Origin: Symbiodinium sp. CCMP2592
Lineage: Eukaryota > Sar > Dinophyceae > Suessiales > Symbiodiniaceae
Direction: 5' to 3'
Length of the DNA: 64,000 nucleotides
Assembly (NCBI GenBank): GCA_905221615.1
Contig: CAJNDT010002768.1
Span: forward strand, 344,094 to 408,093
Made by a program: the position numbers and the translations under genes. Shown here one piece after another: positions 9,780 to 20,115 of the stretch. The notes under the pieces were generated by a model, which saw nothing but the letters and a program-made list of their open reading frames with translations, searched no databases and was not told the origin of the DNA. Position 1 is the first letter of the stretch; each line of letters opens with the position of its first letter.

Positions 9780-10935
9780 GGTATAGACGGGTACATTGAT
9801 ATCGTGCTACACAAGGGGATTCTCGTGTTCACCATCCCGCCTTTTTGTGTTGCCACAGATAGTGAACCAGACCCCTTGGAAACAGAAAAGATGACTAGAC
9901 AGTCATTAAGACATAACATCAGAGGAAACAAACGCTTGAACTCTTCATGTCAGCAATATACTTCTTGACAAGCAATGTTCATGTTGACATGCTAGCAGCA
10001 AAAGCCCCTCACCCCAAAACCCTGCATCCCAAGCACGAAGCCCCCTAAAACCCCGAAGCCCCCGCCCCCCCCCGCCCTAAGTCAGCCTCCAGTCCCAGCA
10101 AGGTCGCGGACAAGCCTGGGATCCGACTCAGGTTTCGAAAGCTCTAGTCTCGTAGAACCTTAGTAGAATCCTTGCTAGAAAGACACCCCCCAAAAGGAGC
10201 CTCCAGTTGTCCGAAACAACCTCATATTTGGCGTTTTCGGAGGGAGGTTGGGTGGGGGAAGGTGTTCTCCCTTAGCCGCTGTTTGTGGCATGTTGCAGGT
10301 GTCATGGTGTGCTCTGTGTGCGTGCTTTCTGATCACATAGGACACAGGGCTGGGCTTGTTTGGGGAGGCATGAGAGTGTATACCTAGACTAGACTGAGGG
10401 AAGAGCGGGTTCAGTCAGTTGAGTAGTGTAGATATACCCTCTATATTACACATGATTTTACTCCTCGACAGGATTTGGGGTTACACCAGATGCTATTTGA
10501 GACGAGGGGTTTGTTAAACGAGCTTGCCGTTAGACATCTGGTTCTGCCAAGCAAGCTGCGGCAAGCTTTGTGGAGCCCTGACATAGAGACGGCTTCGCTT
10601 GGCTTGGTTTGGCTTTTACATGCGTCTACACACATGCTCAATAGATGGCATTGGGGCTTTGGGAGTCGGGATCTTGAAACAAAAACCAACTACTCCTTAG
10701 CATCGATGCACAACATGAAGCCTGCACCTTGCCCCCCCTGCTCCTCCCCCTCCAAAAAAAAATCCTAAAACCTAAACCCTAAATCCTAACCCCCCCCCCC
10801 CCCACAGACCCTTAGGTGAGTTACGGTGGAGGCAGGTTAACCAAGGGTCCGGTACTATACTTCCGTAAGTAAGATTATATTGAAACTACAGGGTTTAGGA
10901 TTTAGGGTTTAGGCAATATTAGGCTATTAAGCTTC
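9780..10935. other. low-information stretch
   Basis: Contains a poly-C run near 10062, a few degenerate CCCTAAA units, a poly-C run at about 10790 and open frames on both strands at 9765..9968 and 10475..10768 that I could not distinguish from chance. Nothing else supported. Confidence 0.4.
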
Positions 10936-10937
10936 CC

Positions 10938-11090
10938 CCCCTGTGAATCGACCCCAGACAGTCCAAGGAGACGGCTGTTGTATGCTTGGGCTCTTTTCAC
11001 CACTTCGTCGTCCTTCGGCGGCTTCAAAGCCCATACCACACGCACCCCCTTCAAAAAAACGTGGCACACAAGAACAGCCAACCATCTTGA
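10938..11090 (-). CDS. candidate coding mini-exon
   Basis: Minus frame with protein-like composition: LKPPKDDEVVKRAQAYNSRL followed by LGLSGVDSQ. It lies between degenerate telomere-like tracts. No family recognised. Confidence 0.35.
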
Positions 11091-12307
11091 AACCATCCCT
11101 CAGCTAAATCCTAAACCAGAAACCCTTACACCCGTAAGCCGCAAGCTCCAACACCATCTTTAGGGTTAAGAGCTTCAGGGTTTATTGAGGTTTAGGGGTT
11201 TAGTAGGGGCCTCAGGTGCTTAGTGGTTTAGGGTTTAGGGGGTTACCCAATGTCGGGGCGGCGTTGTCGTGGTTCATAGGACTTCGTAGAAGTTTTCGGT
11301 TTTCGTGTGGGGTTGCTGAATGTCGTGGTGGTGGGGGGGGGGTGTCTTGATGCTTCACGATCCTACCAGTACCGATCTTGTACACGGATCATCTAATGCA
11401 GGGGCCTTGGTACTTTCGAATAAGGCTGTGGGGTATGACCATTATGAATCAGGACTGCAATGGGGACACTGCTGCTACTACATATTCCGACATCTGGCCT
11501 TACTAATTAGAACCATGGCTTCGGGGCCCCTTATACTGTAGTTGTAATAAGAAGGAACCTTTAAGATAGTATTGGTAATTATATAGGCGCCGACATTATG
11601 TTCACTAACTCCTTGGGGTTGATGCTGTAGGGCTCAAAGATTCCATCGCCCAAGGCCTAAACAACCTCAAACCCTGAACCCTGCACCCGAAACCCGGGAT
11701 CCTGAACCCTGCACCCTAAGCCCTAAACCCTAAGCCCTGAACCCGAAACCCTGAACCGGAAACCCTAAGCCGTAAACCCTAAGCCCTAATTGCACCTTGA
11801 ACCTGAAGTCTCTAGACCGACCAGTCCCCGAGACCCAGGCGTCACGAACCACAACGCCGGCAACCCAGCAGCACCCCGACGCTACTTTCCCTAACACTCA
11901 AGATGTCCCAAAAGCCTTAAGGCGCAAAAGCCTTAAAATATGAGTCCTTAGAGAAAGAAGTAACAGCTTCACGTTCCTGGTTACGGGTTTTTGTGGCTCA
12001 TACTCACACGAAACACATCAGAACCCCAAACTTTCAGCAGTTTTGGTATTGGAAGAGTACGTATACACGGCTCTAAACCATCAACATAGGTCATACTTCC
12101 CTTATTTCATACTATGCAACCTTCGTATCATGTACCATCCAAAACAGGCCCTTGTAGAAGGATTGAACAGGAACAATTCAAGGAAGCCTGCACCCCAGTG
12201 TCACCCCAGCCGTGATCCTGAAACCATCAACCCTGAAACCCCGTTGAAGGCAACCTACAAGAACAATTCAAATTACTTGTCAGGTTCAGGTCCCCTATAA
12301 TACCCTA

Positions 12308-12419
12308 CTTGGAGGCCCTTTTGACTTAGTAAGTCTACTTAGGATCCCCTAGAAACCCTATTAGAAACCCCATAACCCACCTTACTAACCCTACTTACTA
12401 AGTCAAAAGGGCCTCCAAG
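12308..12419. mobile_element. MITE-C copy 1
   Basis: Inverted ends CTTGGAGGCCCTTTTGACTT and complement, flanked by TA on both sides. It shares its first eight bases with MITE-A, so A, B and C look like diverged branches of one TA-targeting lineage. Confidence 0.85.
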
Positions 12420-12536
12420 TAGGGGTCCTGGCAGTCTTTCCTTATGGTTTGTTGATACCTCGAAACGCTCTAAAGTCCTAATCAGGAGTACTTGGACCCT
12501 CTGCGTTACCCTCGGGCCGTCCCTAAACCCAAAATC

Positions 12537-12735
12537 ACAAACCCCTAAACCCCTAAACCCAAAACTCTTAATCCCTAAACCCACAACCCAAAACCCAAAA
12601 CCCCTAAACCAAAAACCTAAACCCCTAAACCGTAAACCCCTAAACCCCTAAACCCTAAACTCCTAAACCCAAAAACCTAAACCAAAAACCAAAAACCCCT
12701 AAACCCCTAAACCCTGAAATCCAAAACCCCTAAAC
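12537..12735. repeat. telomere-like tract (CCCTAAA orientation)
   Basis: About 25 degenerate units such as CCCCTAAACCCAAAAACC. It abuts the interrupted coding-like stretch that starts at 12736. Confidence 0.85.
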
Positions 12736-13084
12736 CCGAGTCCTTCTTGAGCGTTGTCTCGAGCTTTGCTAGTCCTCTGTGAAGCTTCCTGATCGGAGGG
12801 ACCCTTAATGGGGACCCCTACCCTACAATGGACCATACAATGGGTATAAAACAGCTACCTTAACCCTTAATAACCTACCTTTTTAAGGACTTATATAAGG
12901 AAATCATAATAATAGGAGCCCTAAAAGGTAGGTTATTCAGGGTTAAGGTATATTAAGGTTCTATACCTAGGGGTCCTCATTAAGGGTTCCTCCTTCTACC
13001 CTTTGACCGGAGGACAGCTGCTTCTCGCGCTTCTTTACTTGGCTCCTCATGGGGCTGCTTCTGGGGTTCCATAGGGATCTCTAC
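12736..13084 (-). CDS. candidate coding stretch interrupted by a nested MITE
   Basis: Reading the minus strand from 13084: EIPMEPQKQPHEEPSKEA, REAAVLRSKG, then the palindromic element 12993..12795, then an open frame in one register reading IRKLHRGLAKLETTLKK and in another SQEASQRTSKARDNAQ. Two of the three possible joins after removing the element stay open. Composition is similar on the two sides (charged, Ala/Lys/Glu rich, coiled-coil-like). Either the element is spliced as an intron or it breaks an old exon. Confidence 0.45.
12795..12993. mobile_element. MITE-N containing a nested MITE-L
   Basis: Outer inverted repeat GGAGGGACCCTTAATGGGGA against GGTCCTCATTAAGGGTTCC (two mismatches). Inside it, 12856..12950 is a complete MITE-L with ends TACCTTAACCC and GGGTTAAGGTA. 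The solo N copy at 17462..17545 shows the uninterrupted length. Confidence 0.85.
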
Positions 13085-13174
13085 CTGAACCCTGGATAAC
13101 CTACCTTTTTAGGGCTCCTTATTATGATTTCCTTATATAAATCCTTAAAAAAGCAAGTTACTCCGGGTTAAGGT
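13083..13174. mobile_element. MITE-L copy 2, reverse orientation
   Basis: Arms TAACCTACCTTTTTAGGG and AAAAAAGCAAGTTACTCC around a core reading TCCTTATTATGATTTCC, opposite to the copy at 12856. Confidence 0.75.
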
Positions 13175-13317
13175 AAGGTTTAGAGTTTAGGGTTTAAGGG
13201 TGGGGTCTAAGGCTCAGAATCTGGGGCTGAAGCTGTGGGAAGTTTGCTCGGAGGGTCGCGGGCCTTAGGAGGTAAAGCCTCACTCCTCTAGGTATGGTTT
13301 GGGTCTGTAGTTTCCCT

Positions 13318-13419
13318 AAGGCTCCATGTGCCCATATAGTATATACTTAGGCCTTAAAGTACCTGTAATGGGGACCCCTTTAAGGCTTAAGTATCTACTA
13401 TAAAGGTACATGGAGCCTA
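13318..13419. mobile_element. MITE-G copy 1
   Basis: Ends AGGCTCCATGTGCCCATA and GGTACATGGAGCCT; internal complementary blocks ACTTAGGCCTTAAAG and CTTTAAGGCTTAAGT make almost the whole element foldable. Confidence 0.85.
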
Positions 13420-13489
13420 TGGGTTTGGGGTCTACCATGACAGCCTTTGGGATTGTTGGGATTAGAACATAGTGGGTGGTCTTAAGCTT

Positions 13490-13672
13490 AAGCGTTCCCC
13501 TGACAAGTCGTGAAGGCGGGTCTGCATGGCAGCACCATCTTCAAGCGAGATGTTCATGTCCCTGTGGATCGGGTCCAAGACAAGCAGCATGCTGTGGGGC
13601 CTCACATCACCTGCTGACCACACACAATACTCGTGGTTTAGGCTGACTAGACCCATCTTCACCTGGATACCG
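13490..13672 (-). CDS. candidate coding exon
   Basis: The minus strand shows a possible acceptor TATCCAG followed by VKMGLVSLNHEYCVWSAG, DVRPHSMLLVLDPIHRD and MNISLEDGAAMQTRLHD. The frame stays open about 60 codons in non-repetitive DNA. Not assignable to a family. Confidence 0.4.
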
Positions 13673-14107
13673 CTGATCTAACGACAGGCATGGTTGAGTA
13701 ATCGACAGAACGATGACTCTTGAACAGTATTTCTTGACAAGCTCCCTCGGTTGGGGCTGATGACAATGTCGAAAGCTTAAACTTGAACTTAAAAAACCAA
13801 GAAGTTTCAGTTAACCGCTCAACCTTCAAAACTAGAACAGTAAACATGAACAGTCCTTCCCAGGCAGTGCAAACCGGCAAAGTAGGCAAGCTGTCAGCTT
13901 GTTACACGCTAGACCCTGACCGGCGTATGGTTTAGGGGCCCTGAACCTTCTAATTTATACCCTGAAGCCGAAATGATGTAAATGCCGGGCCGAAACTACA
14001 TGCTGCGTAATCCAGCCTCAGCGCCTCAGGATCCTACACCCTGAGCATAAGGCTTTGGCTCAATTTGCAGTAAGTGCACGAAACCACTGAGCCGCCAGCA
14101 AATACTA

Positions 14108-14227
14108 CTTGGAGGATCATGGGACTTAGCAAGCAAGGTTATAAGTACCTTAATTGGGGTTATAAGCAATTATAAGTATAGTTACCTTATTTATATCCCC
14201 AGTTGCTAAGTCCCATGATCCTTTAAG
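14108..14227. mobile_element. MITE-A copy 2
   Basis: CTTGGAGGATCATGGGACTT at left, complement ending CCTTTAAG at right, with TA directly outside each end: the TA duplication expected of Tc1/mariner-type transposition. Confidence 0.9.
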
Positions 14228-14230
14228 TAC

Positions 14231-14336
14231 TGTTGATGATAGAAATCCTGCATTGCCTCGATGACCCTAGACTATGGGAATTATGGAATAGATTCCTTAC
14301 TCTTACCAAGGGTACTGCAGGATTTGTATCATCAAC
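14231..14336. mobile_element. MITE-E copy 1, reverse orientation
   Basis: Ends TGTTGATGATAGAAATCC and GGATTTGTATCATCAAC. It begins four bases after MITE-A copy 2 ends. It is the only E copy of six with the reversed core. Confidence 0.8.
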
Positions 14337-14451
14337 GGTAGTACCAGTTATGAAAGCCTCTGCATGAATCACCGGACAACTCAAGCCGGAAGGGTGACAA
14401 TCCACGCTCTAAAACCCGAAAACCGGCCGCAGAAGTCATAAGTCTTCCGTT

Positions 14452-14660
14452 TGTGGTAGGGTCTAGGGTTTAGGGTTGATGGTTTAGGGTCTAGGGTTGA
14501 GGGCTTAGGGTTTTGGGGTTTAGGGTTGAGGGTTTATGGTTTGGGGTTTAGGGTTGAGGGTTTAGGGTTTGGGGTTTAGGGTTGAGGGTTTAGCGTTGAG
14601 GGTTCGGGGTTTAGGGTTGATGGTTCGGGGTTTAGGATTTAGGTTTCAGGGTTAACCCTG
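14452..14660. repeat. telomere-like tract (TTTAGGG orientation)
   Basis: Alternating GGGTTTAGGG and GGGTTGAGGG units, giving a higher-order period of about 21-28 bases. Confidence 0.85.
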
Positions 14661-14876
14661 TAAAACCTTGAACCCTAAGGCAGGACCATGCCCCGCCGTG
14701 TTTGGGGTACTTAGTTTTAGGGTCAGGATGTGCTACATAGACTGGGCTTTTAAGTAAGCATGGAGAAAAAGTATAAACTTGTATGTCATAAGGGTTCCGA
14801 AAGGAAAAAAGAAGTAAAGTATGGTAGTTCAAAGCTCAGTAGATGAGTCGGCACCCTCAATAAGGAGTAGCGTCTG

Positions 14877-14938
14877 ATCCTACTGATGGGCAACCCTGAG
14901 GCCGGGACAGGACTTCTTCCAAGCGGTCGGTCTGTTCC
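14877..14938 (-). CDS. candidate coding mini-exon
   Basis: After the acceptor-like CTAAACAG on the minus strand, the frame reads EQTDRLEEVLSRPQG and stops matching protein-like composition at a CAG/GG boundary. It sits between telomere-like tracts. Confidence 0.35.
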
Positions 14939-14939
14939 T

Positions 14940-15046
14940 GTTTAGGGTTTAGGGTTCAGGGTTCAGGGTTTAGGGTATAGGGTATAGGGTTTAGGGTTTA
15001 GGGTATAGGGTTTAGGGTATAGGGTTTAGGGTTTAGGGTTTAGGGG
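14940..15046. repeat. telomere-like tract, nearly regular TTTAGGG
   Basis: Alternating GGGTTTA and GGGTATA units, one of the most regular runs in the window. Confidence 0.9.
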
Positions 15047-15399
15047 TCCAGGACCAGGACACCCCCAAGGGCCCTTTAATGAGGCCTGATGGTCCGTTAC
15101 AGTGCGCGTTTGGGGTCTACTAGTTAGTTACTAGGGGGGGTCTAGATTAACTTAGGGTTTAGAGTGTAGGGTGTAGAGTTTAGGCTTGGGGCTTGGCTGT
15201 ACCTATACAATACCATAGCTACTACCATAACCTACGATTTGCAGGCTCCTGCTATGGATCAGACCTTGTAATATTGAGTTTGTCGGTACCTTCGGTAAGT
15301 CAAGGTCGGGCACTAAACCCGAAACCCTAAATCCTAAACCCTCAATCCTCAACCCTAGAGCCACAAAAGGTCTGGTTCTTAGTAGGGAATGGGAGAATG

Positions 15400-15482
15400 C
15401 GAATTTGAATCCTGCATTACCCATAATAAGGGATATACCATAATTCCCGTAGTCTAGGGCCATCAAGGTTATATCATCAACC
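15400..15482. mobile_element. MITE-E copy 2, left end worn
   Basis: Core CCTGCATTACCCATAATAAG and right end TTATATCATCAACC; the left inverted arm has decayed. Confidence 0.7.
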
Positions 15483-15746
15483 CTAAACCCTAAGACCCTA
15501 TAGATCCCTTAAAGGAACCCCTTAGAGGTAAGGATCCATTCCCTACTCTGGGTAACTCCGGGGCTCCATGGCTTCGCTCTTATAGGATCCTTAAGGGGGG
15601 GTGGTTCAAGGGGGGAGGGTACAAGGAATCCTTAGGGGAACCTTAGGGAGTACTAGGGAGATTTAGGGATCACTAGGCTATATACCCGCCTTGGAGCCCC
15701 CTCCCTTAAGGATACTATAATAGCTCTGTTCCTGCTGGTTCCCACA

Positions 15747-15930
15747 CGGCTTAGGGTTTAGGGTGAAAGGTTTGGGGTTTGAGTATACGGTTTAGGGTTT
15801 AGGGTCTAGGGTTTACAGTCTAAGGTTTAGGGTTTAGGCTCTAAGGTTTAGGGTTTTGGGTCTAAGGTTCAAGGTTTAGAGTTTAGGGTGCAGGGTTTAC
15901 GGTCTGAGGTTCAGGGTTTAGGGTGTACCT
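15747..15930. repeat. degenerate telomere-like tract
   Basis: Units such as GGGTTTAGGGTCTAGGG and AAGGTTTAGGGTTTAGGCTC; directly followed by a palindrome. Confidence 0.8.
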
Positions 15931-15944
15931 GTGGCCCAAACGAC

Positions 15945-15962
15945 CTACCGTTTTACGGAACA

Positions 15963-15993
<31 letters not shown>

Positions 15994-16068
15994 CATACAT
16001 GTATGTATGCGTATATATATATATATACACATATAGACACCATAACAAGGAACCCCAAAAGGTAGGTC
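15945..16068. mobile_element. palindromic element with a microsatellite loop
   Basis: Arms ACGACCTACCGTTTTACGG and AACCCCAAAAGGTAGGTC enclose (CT)n then (TA)n microsatellite at 15961..16030. The arms resemble MITE-L, so this may be an L-type element whose core was replaced by repeat expansion. Confidence 0.6.
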
Positions 16069-16654
16069 TTTTCGGCTAGAGCTAGGGGCTAGGGTTCACA
16101 GCTCCCTTAAGAAGTCTGTATGTCTCCGCTCCCCTGAATAGAGATGCCTACGGAAGAAGCCTGACAAATACCTAAGAACAGGCGAAAGAGTGCATGTTAT
16201 TGAGCGATCTGCTTCGGAGATCTGCGGGCGGCTGCTGGTGCACGGTATGGCTCATAAAGTTCATAAGGCCTTCTGGTTCTAGGGTTGAGGGTTTAGGTGT
16301 TTGGGGTCGCAGGAGACATTTTTGAGCGTGCCGTAGAGAACTTACGGCTAAACCCTAAGGCTAAACCGATTGTGCTTGAATGCGAGTTCAGAGTTTCAGT
16401 CTCGAACCTACAAACCGCTCTTATGCAAGAGGGTTGACGAATCACGGCTCTACATCCCTAAACTCTTCCTCCAAGAGTCCAAATTACCGAGCCTGATGAC
16501 TACGTAGGTACTCTTGCTTAGAGTTGTAGTCAAGCAGGCTAGTATTTGGGAGTGTAGGACCCCCCCATGAGGACTCCGTATACACTGAACACTAGCCCTA
16601 AACGCTGAACAGGGTTTAAGGGTTCCCAAAGCATGTACCCTGAACACTACGGCT

Positions 16655-16717
16655 GCTTGAGGATGCGACCTCCAGTTTCGCTTCTTCCGCCATGTCCAGC
16701 AGCTGCTGTCTCTCGAC
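16655..16717 (-). CDS. candidate coding mini-exon
   Basis: The minus strand has acceptor-like TTTTGTGCCAG then VERQQLLDMAEEAKLEVASS, Glu/Leu/Ala rich and coiled-coil-like. Confidence 0.45.
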
Positions 16718-16775
16718 CTGGCACAAAATGGGTTTCGGTTCAGGGTTCAGGAGTTTAGTGGTTTAGGGTTTTAGA

Positions 16776-16885
16776 CCGAACTACAAAACCAGACTTTCTT
16801 GTAGGGTTCCCATACATAGAATGTAAGCAAGGCTTGCTGATGAACCTACCAAAAAAGTAGTTTTCGGGAGTTTAAGGTAGGACTT
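16776..16885. mobile_element. MITE-K copy, degenerate
   Basis: Inner words TTCTTGTAGGGTTCCCATA and GAACCTACCAAAAAAGTAG match MITE-K at 21658; the ends are worn. Confidence 0.55.
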
Positions 16886-17111
16886 GGGGTTTAGGGTGGC
16901 AGTAGCAGGAGCGGAACTAATATATTGTAGCAACAGCAGCAGATAGTAAGCACACTTGCATGGGGCACTATATGCAAGCGAGCAAACAAGGGCATATTGT
17001 TACCGCAACACTACAAATTCGGTGACAACAAGACGGACGGGCACCAATCGCAACGCGACAGTGCATGATGACCAGATCCCCAACACCAGAAACCGATACC
17101 CAAATCCTTAA

Positions 17112-17350
17112 CCCCTATAAAAAAGCCTACACCCTAAACCTTAAACCCCTAAACCCTAGTCCCTTTTCCCTAAACCCTAAACCCTAAACCCCTACACCCT
17201 AATCCCTAAACTCTGAACCGTACCCTAATCCTTAAACCCTTAAACCCTAATCCCCAAACCCTAATCCCTAAACTCTGAACCGAACCCTAATCCTTAAACC
17301 CCTAAACCCTAATCCCTGAGCCCTAACCCCTAATCCCTTAATCCCTAAAG
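17112..17350. repeat. telomere-like tract (CCCTAAA orientation)
   Basis: Includes a tandem block in which CCCTAATCC, CTAAACTCTGAACCG and CCTTAAACCC recur with a period of about 70 bases. Confidence 0.85.
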
Positions 17351-17434
17351 CCCAGAGGCCTGAACTTTAATGCGCTTGTGGCTGCGGCTTGTGAGTTGCA
17401 ATACCAAAACAGAAGCGGAGAGCTGGGATGCCTT

Positions 17435-17634
17435 GGGTACGGCCCCCATACAGTAAGAGAAGGAGGGACCCTTAATGGGGACCCCCTAGGTATTTACCCT
17501 TAATACAGCTAGTATATACCCATTTTCCTTATTAAGGGTCCCTCCTTCGAGTCTATAATAGGGCTACTATTAAGGTCCTAACATATCTATACTATGAATA
17601 TTATTCAGCCATTACTGAGTGGGGGCCGTGCCTA
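17435..17634. mobile_element. MITE-M with a nested MITE-N
   Basis: Outer ends GGGTACGGCCCCCATACAGT and ACTGAGTGGGGGCCGTGCC. At 17462..17545 a complete MITE-N (GGAGGGACCCTTAATGGGGA to complement) separates CAGTAAGAG from GAGTCTATAATAGGG, which are adjacent in the uninterrupted M copy at 32229. Confidence 0.9.
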
Positions 17635-17723
17635 AGGGATGCCCAGTTCTCTAGAAATCAAACCCTACCTTAACGGGATCGATAGGGGTTAGGGTTTAGG
17701 GGTTTAGAGGTTTAGGGTATATA

Positions 17724-17814
17724 GAATAAAAAGGGCTCCCCTTGTGGTGCTGGGTAACTTTATCAGGAACCTAGGACTACAAAAAGGGAATAAGGGTACT
17801 ACTGGGCATCCTAG
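17724..17814 (+). mobile_element. MITE-D copy 1, left end missing
   Basis: From AATAAAAAGGGCTCCCC through CTAGGACTACAAAAAGGG to the intact right end ACTGGGCATCCTAG. Plus orientation here means the order shared by all D copies. Confidence 0.8.
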
Positions 17815-17877
17815 AGAACGGTTTAGAGTTGAGGGTTGGTTTGGGGGAAAACGCAACAGAAACAATTAGCAACTTAC

Positions 17878-17947
17878 CGAGGAGCCTTCTTGAGAAGTGC
17901 AAGACAACATCCCCAAGGGTGTCTTTTTTAAGTACATTGGACCCTTT
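17878..17947 (-). CDS. candidate coding exon with canonical donor
   Basis: Minus strand: acceptor-like CCAAGGCAG, then an open frame containing SNVLKKDTLGDVVLHFSRRL, ending CTCCTCG followed by the donor GTAAGTTG. Open frame plus a near-consensus 5' splice site makes this one of the better exon candidates. Confidence 0.5.
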
Positions 17948-18052
17948 CTGCCTTGGGTGTTCAGGGCTTAGGGTTTAAGTACTTGACACTATGAGCTTGT
18001 CTGATCCCCGGATCAAGCTCTTCTACCGCAAAGAGTACAATATGGATTAGAA

Positions 18053-18165
18053 TAGAAGCTGCCCCCACCCTGTAATAGCGACCATAAGGATTTTATTAGG
18101 GCCCTACTATAATATTCATATTATGTTCCTATTATACCACTATTACAGGGTGGGGGCAGCTTCTA
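18053..18165. mobile_element. MITE-O copy 1
   Basis: Perfect ends TAGAAGCTGCCCCCACCCTG and complement, with TAATAG/CTATTA continuing inward. No convincing target duplication at this copy. Confidence 0.85.
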
Positions 18166-18353
18166 AAATATGTACCCTAGGCCTTTTCAGGGTAGGGGTT
18201 TGGGAGTAATGTTTAAGGCTTGTGGGGCGAAACATCACCGGCACCCCAAAACACAAAAACATCCTGTAAAGGGTTCAGTTTGAAGGGTTCTACATGGGCT
18301 ACTATACGGGTTTAGTATAAGTACCTCATGATATCTGGAACAGGGGATCAAAC

Positions 18354-18459
18354 CCAGAGAGCCCAATACCCCTTAATTAAGGATTATAGCTTAAATCATA
18401 GTATGAAGCCCTATATAATTTAGGCCATATTCCTTAATTACGGGGTATTGGGCTCTCTG
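18354..18459. mobile_element. MITE-H copy 2
   Basis: Ends AGAGAGCCCAATACCCCTTA and complement around TTAATTAAGGATTATAGC; variant ends relative to the H copies at 23551 and 48947. Confidence 0.8.
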
Positions 18460-18461
18460 GG

Positions 18462-18534
18462 AAACTGTCCTGGAGACCCATAATCCCGAAATGCGACCAG
18501 CAAGGGCTCCTTTGTCAAACTTCCATACCTAGAG
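18462..18534 (-). CDS. candidate coding mini-exon between two MITEs
   Basis: The 70-base gap between MITE-H and MITE-I is open on the minus strand: VWKFDKGALAGRISGLWVSR after an AG at the MITE-I side. A second minus frame is also open, so the register is not settled. Confidence 0.35.
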
Positions 18535-18630
18535 GGTCATACCCTACCCCTTTTTGTGGCTACCTAGTTTTATGGTTAGGATATCCTATATAGAAAAGTA
18601 GGTACCATAAAAAAGGGGTAGGGTATGAGC
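18535..18630. mobile_element. MITE-I copy 1
   Basis: Ends GGTCATACCCTACCCCTTTT and AAAAAGGGGTAGGGTATGAG around CTAGTTTTATGGTTAGG. Confidence 0.85.
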
Positions 18631-18812
18631 CTATACGTATATTATATGCTACCTTAAGCACCTATACAATAAACACCCTAAACCCTGGCATACCCTAAAC
18701 CCTAAACCTTTCAAAACAAATCCCCATCTCCAAACCGGGAACAGAACCCTAAACCCTAAGAAAACCTAAACGTTTCAACGAAGATCCCGCAGCGCTAAAC
18801 CGGGCACAAAAC

Positions 18813-18878
18813 CTCGAGCTGCTCCTGCGCATCAGCCCGGGCATCGATAACGGCCTTTGCAATTTTGCGATAATGCCG
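18813..18878 (-). CDS. candidate coding mini-exon
   Basis: Minus frame RHYRKIAKAVIDARADAQ then EQLE, followed by GAG/GTTTTG. Helical, Ala/Arg/Asp rich, in a GC-rich island inside telomere-like DNA. Confidence 0.45.
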
Positions 18879-19440
18879 GGGTTTGGTTTTGGGACCTTTA
18901 GCGTTCAGGGTTTAGGGTTCAGGAGGTTTTGGGACATTCAGCAGCTTGGATGGGACATAGCTGATAAGTTCTTGGGATTGGGAATCTTGAATTCAGGGTT
19001 CAGGGCGTTTACAGCGTAGATGGGATGTGTGTTTGGGTTTAGGCTTTGAGGGTGTAATCGCCGGCAGGTTTAGATCTCAATCTAGCATAGGGCTCTTCAA
19101 TTTCAGTATAAAGCCCCTTGTAAACCCCTGTCTACAGAACACCGGGGCTCCTGTTCAGGGCTTTCGGGCTTTACGGTGTCGGGTGTAGGGTTACCTGAAG
19201 AATGGGTTGTTGGGTGACATAGCGTCAACCTAATAAAACGGCAATGATATGACTAATATGTATTAATGATAATAGTAAAACCACCAGTTTAAGTTTAGGC
19301 TACCTGGAGCCCTAGGGTAAGTTCCAACTCTCTGTGTGATGATTGGACCGCGACTCTCACTCTGAGAGTTGATCTGGCGATCTGTATCCCACATCTAACT
19401 CCGATGTGAACAAGCACATGGGTAAGCATTAAAGTGGTGT

Positions 19441-19565
19441 GTGTGTATATTATGTATAGATATATATATATATATACACATAAATATATGCAAGCAGTAC
19501 ACGTGTGTGCATATTTACGTGTATACATGCATGCATGCATGCATGCATGCATGCATGCATGTATG
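19441..19565. repeat. microsatellite cluster
   Basis: (TA)n-rich stretch, then ATGC/GCAT repeats at about 19525..19561. The plus and minus frames through it are low-complexity artefacts. Confidence 0.85.
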
Positions 19566-19700
19566 TAACATGCCCGAAACACCCACGCCACGATTTCCCA
19601 CTTTCCCCAAACAGTGTAGTATCAGATATCCCACTACCCTATGGTAGTAGCAACTCATGTAGAACCTTGCAAACAAGTTCTAAGCCCGGTTCTCACCATA

Positions 19701-19803
19701 TGGGAGTTTCCGAAAATAGGGGATCCTAATATAATACCCTGAATAGTAGGATTCCTATAATAAGGACCCAAAGCAAGGTACCCCTAAGTTTCGGAAACTC
19801 CCA
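19701..19803. mobile_element. MITE-F copy 1
   Basis: Ends TGGGAGTTTCCGAAAATAGG and complement, with TA immediately outside both ends. Core AGTAGGATTCCTATAATAAGG. Confidence 0.85.
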
Positions 19804-19985
19804 TATGTGGGTGTATCGCGGAGGTTTACACTTCCGGGGGGTATCGAAGTGAAGCCCTTAGCTTTGGGTTTAGGGTCTTAGAGTTTAGGGGTTTAGGGTT
19901 TAGGGTTTAGGATTTAGAGTTCAAGGTTTTAACCCTAAACTCAACATCCTACACTCAAGAGTCTAGCACTTTAGGGCTTTAGGCT

Positions 19986-20115
19986 TGGCTGACTTCTTTT
20001 GTCAAAGCGGTCTTTGCGATCCTGTCTCGATGATCGGCAGACTTGTTCCACAAAGAGCTGCCGGTGAGAAAACCGGCTGCAGGGTGGGACTCTTCCAAAT
20101 TTCTGTCGAGAAGGT
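19986..20115 (-). CDS. candidate coding exon
   Basis: About 43 open codons on the minus strand: LLDRNLEESHPAAGFLTG, SSLWNKSADHRDRIAKT, ALTKEVS. Non-repetitive, GC about half. No domain recognised. Confidence 0.45.

Noticed and set aside
14048-14060. TTTGGCTCAA, a possible partial spliced leader
   Set aside because: Only ten bases match DinoSL and the surrounding bases do not; expected by chance in 64 kb.
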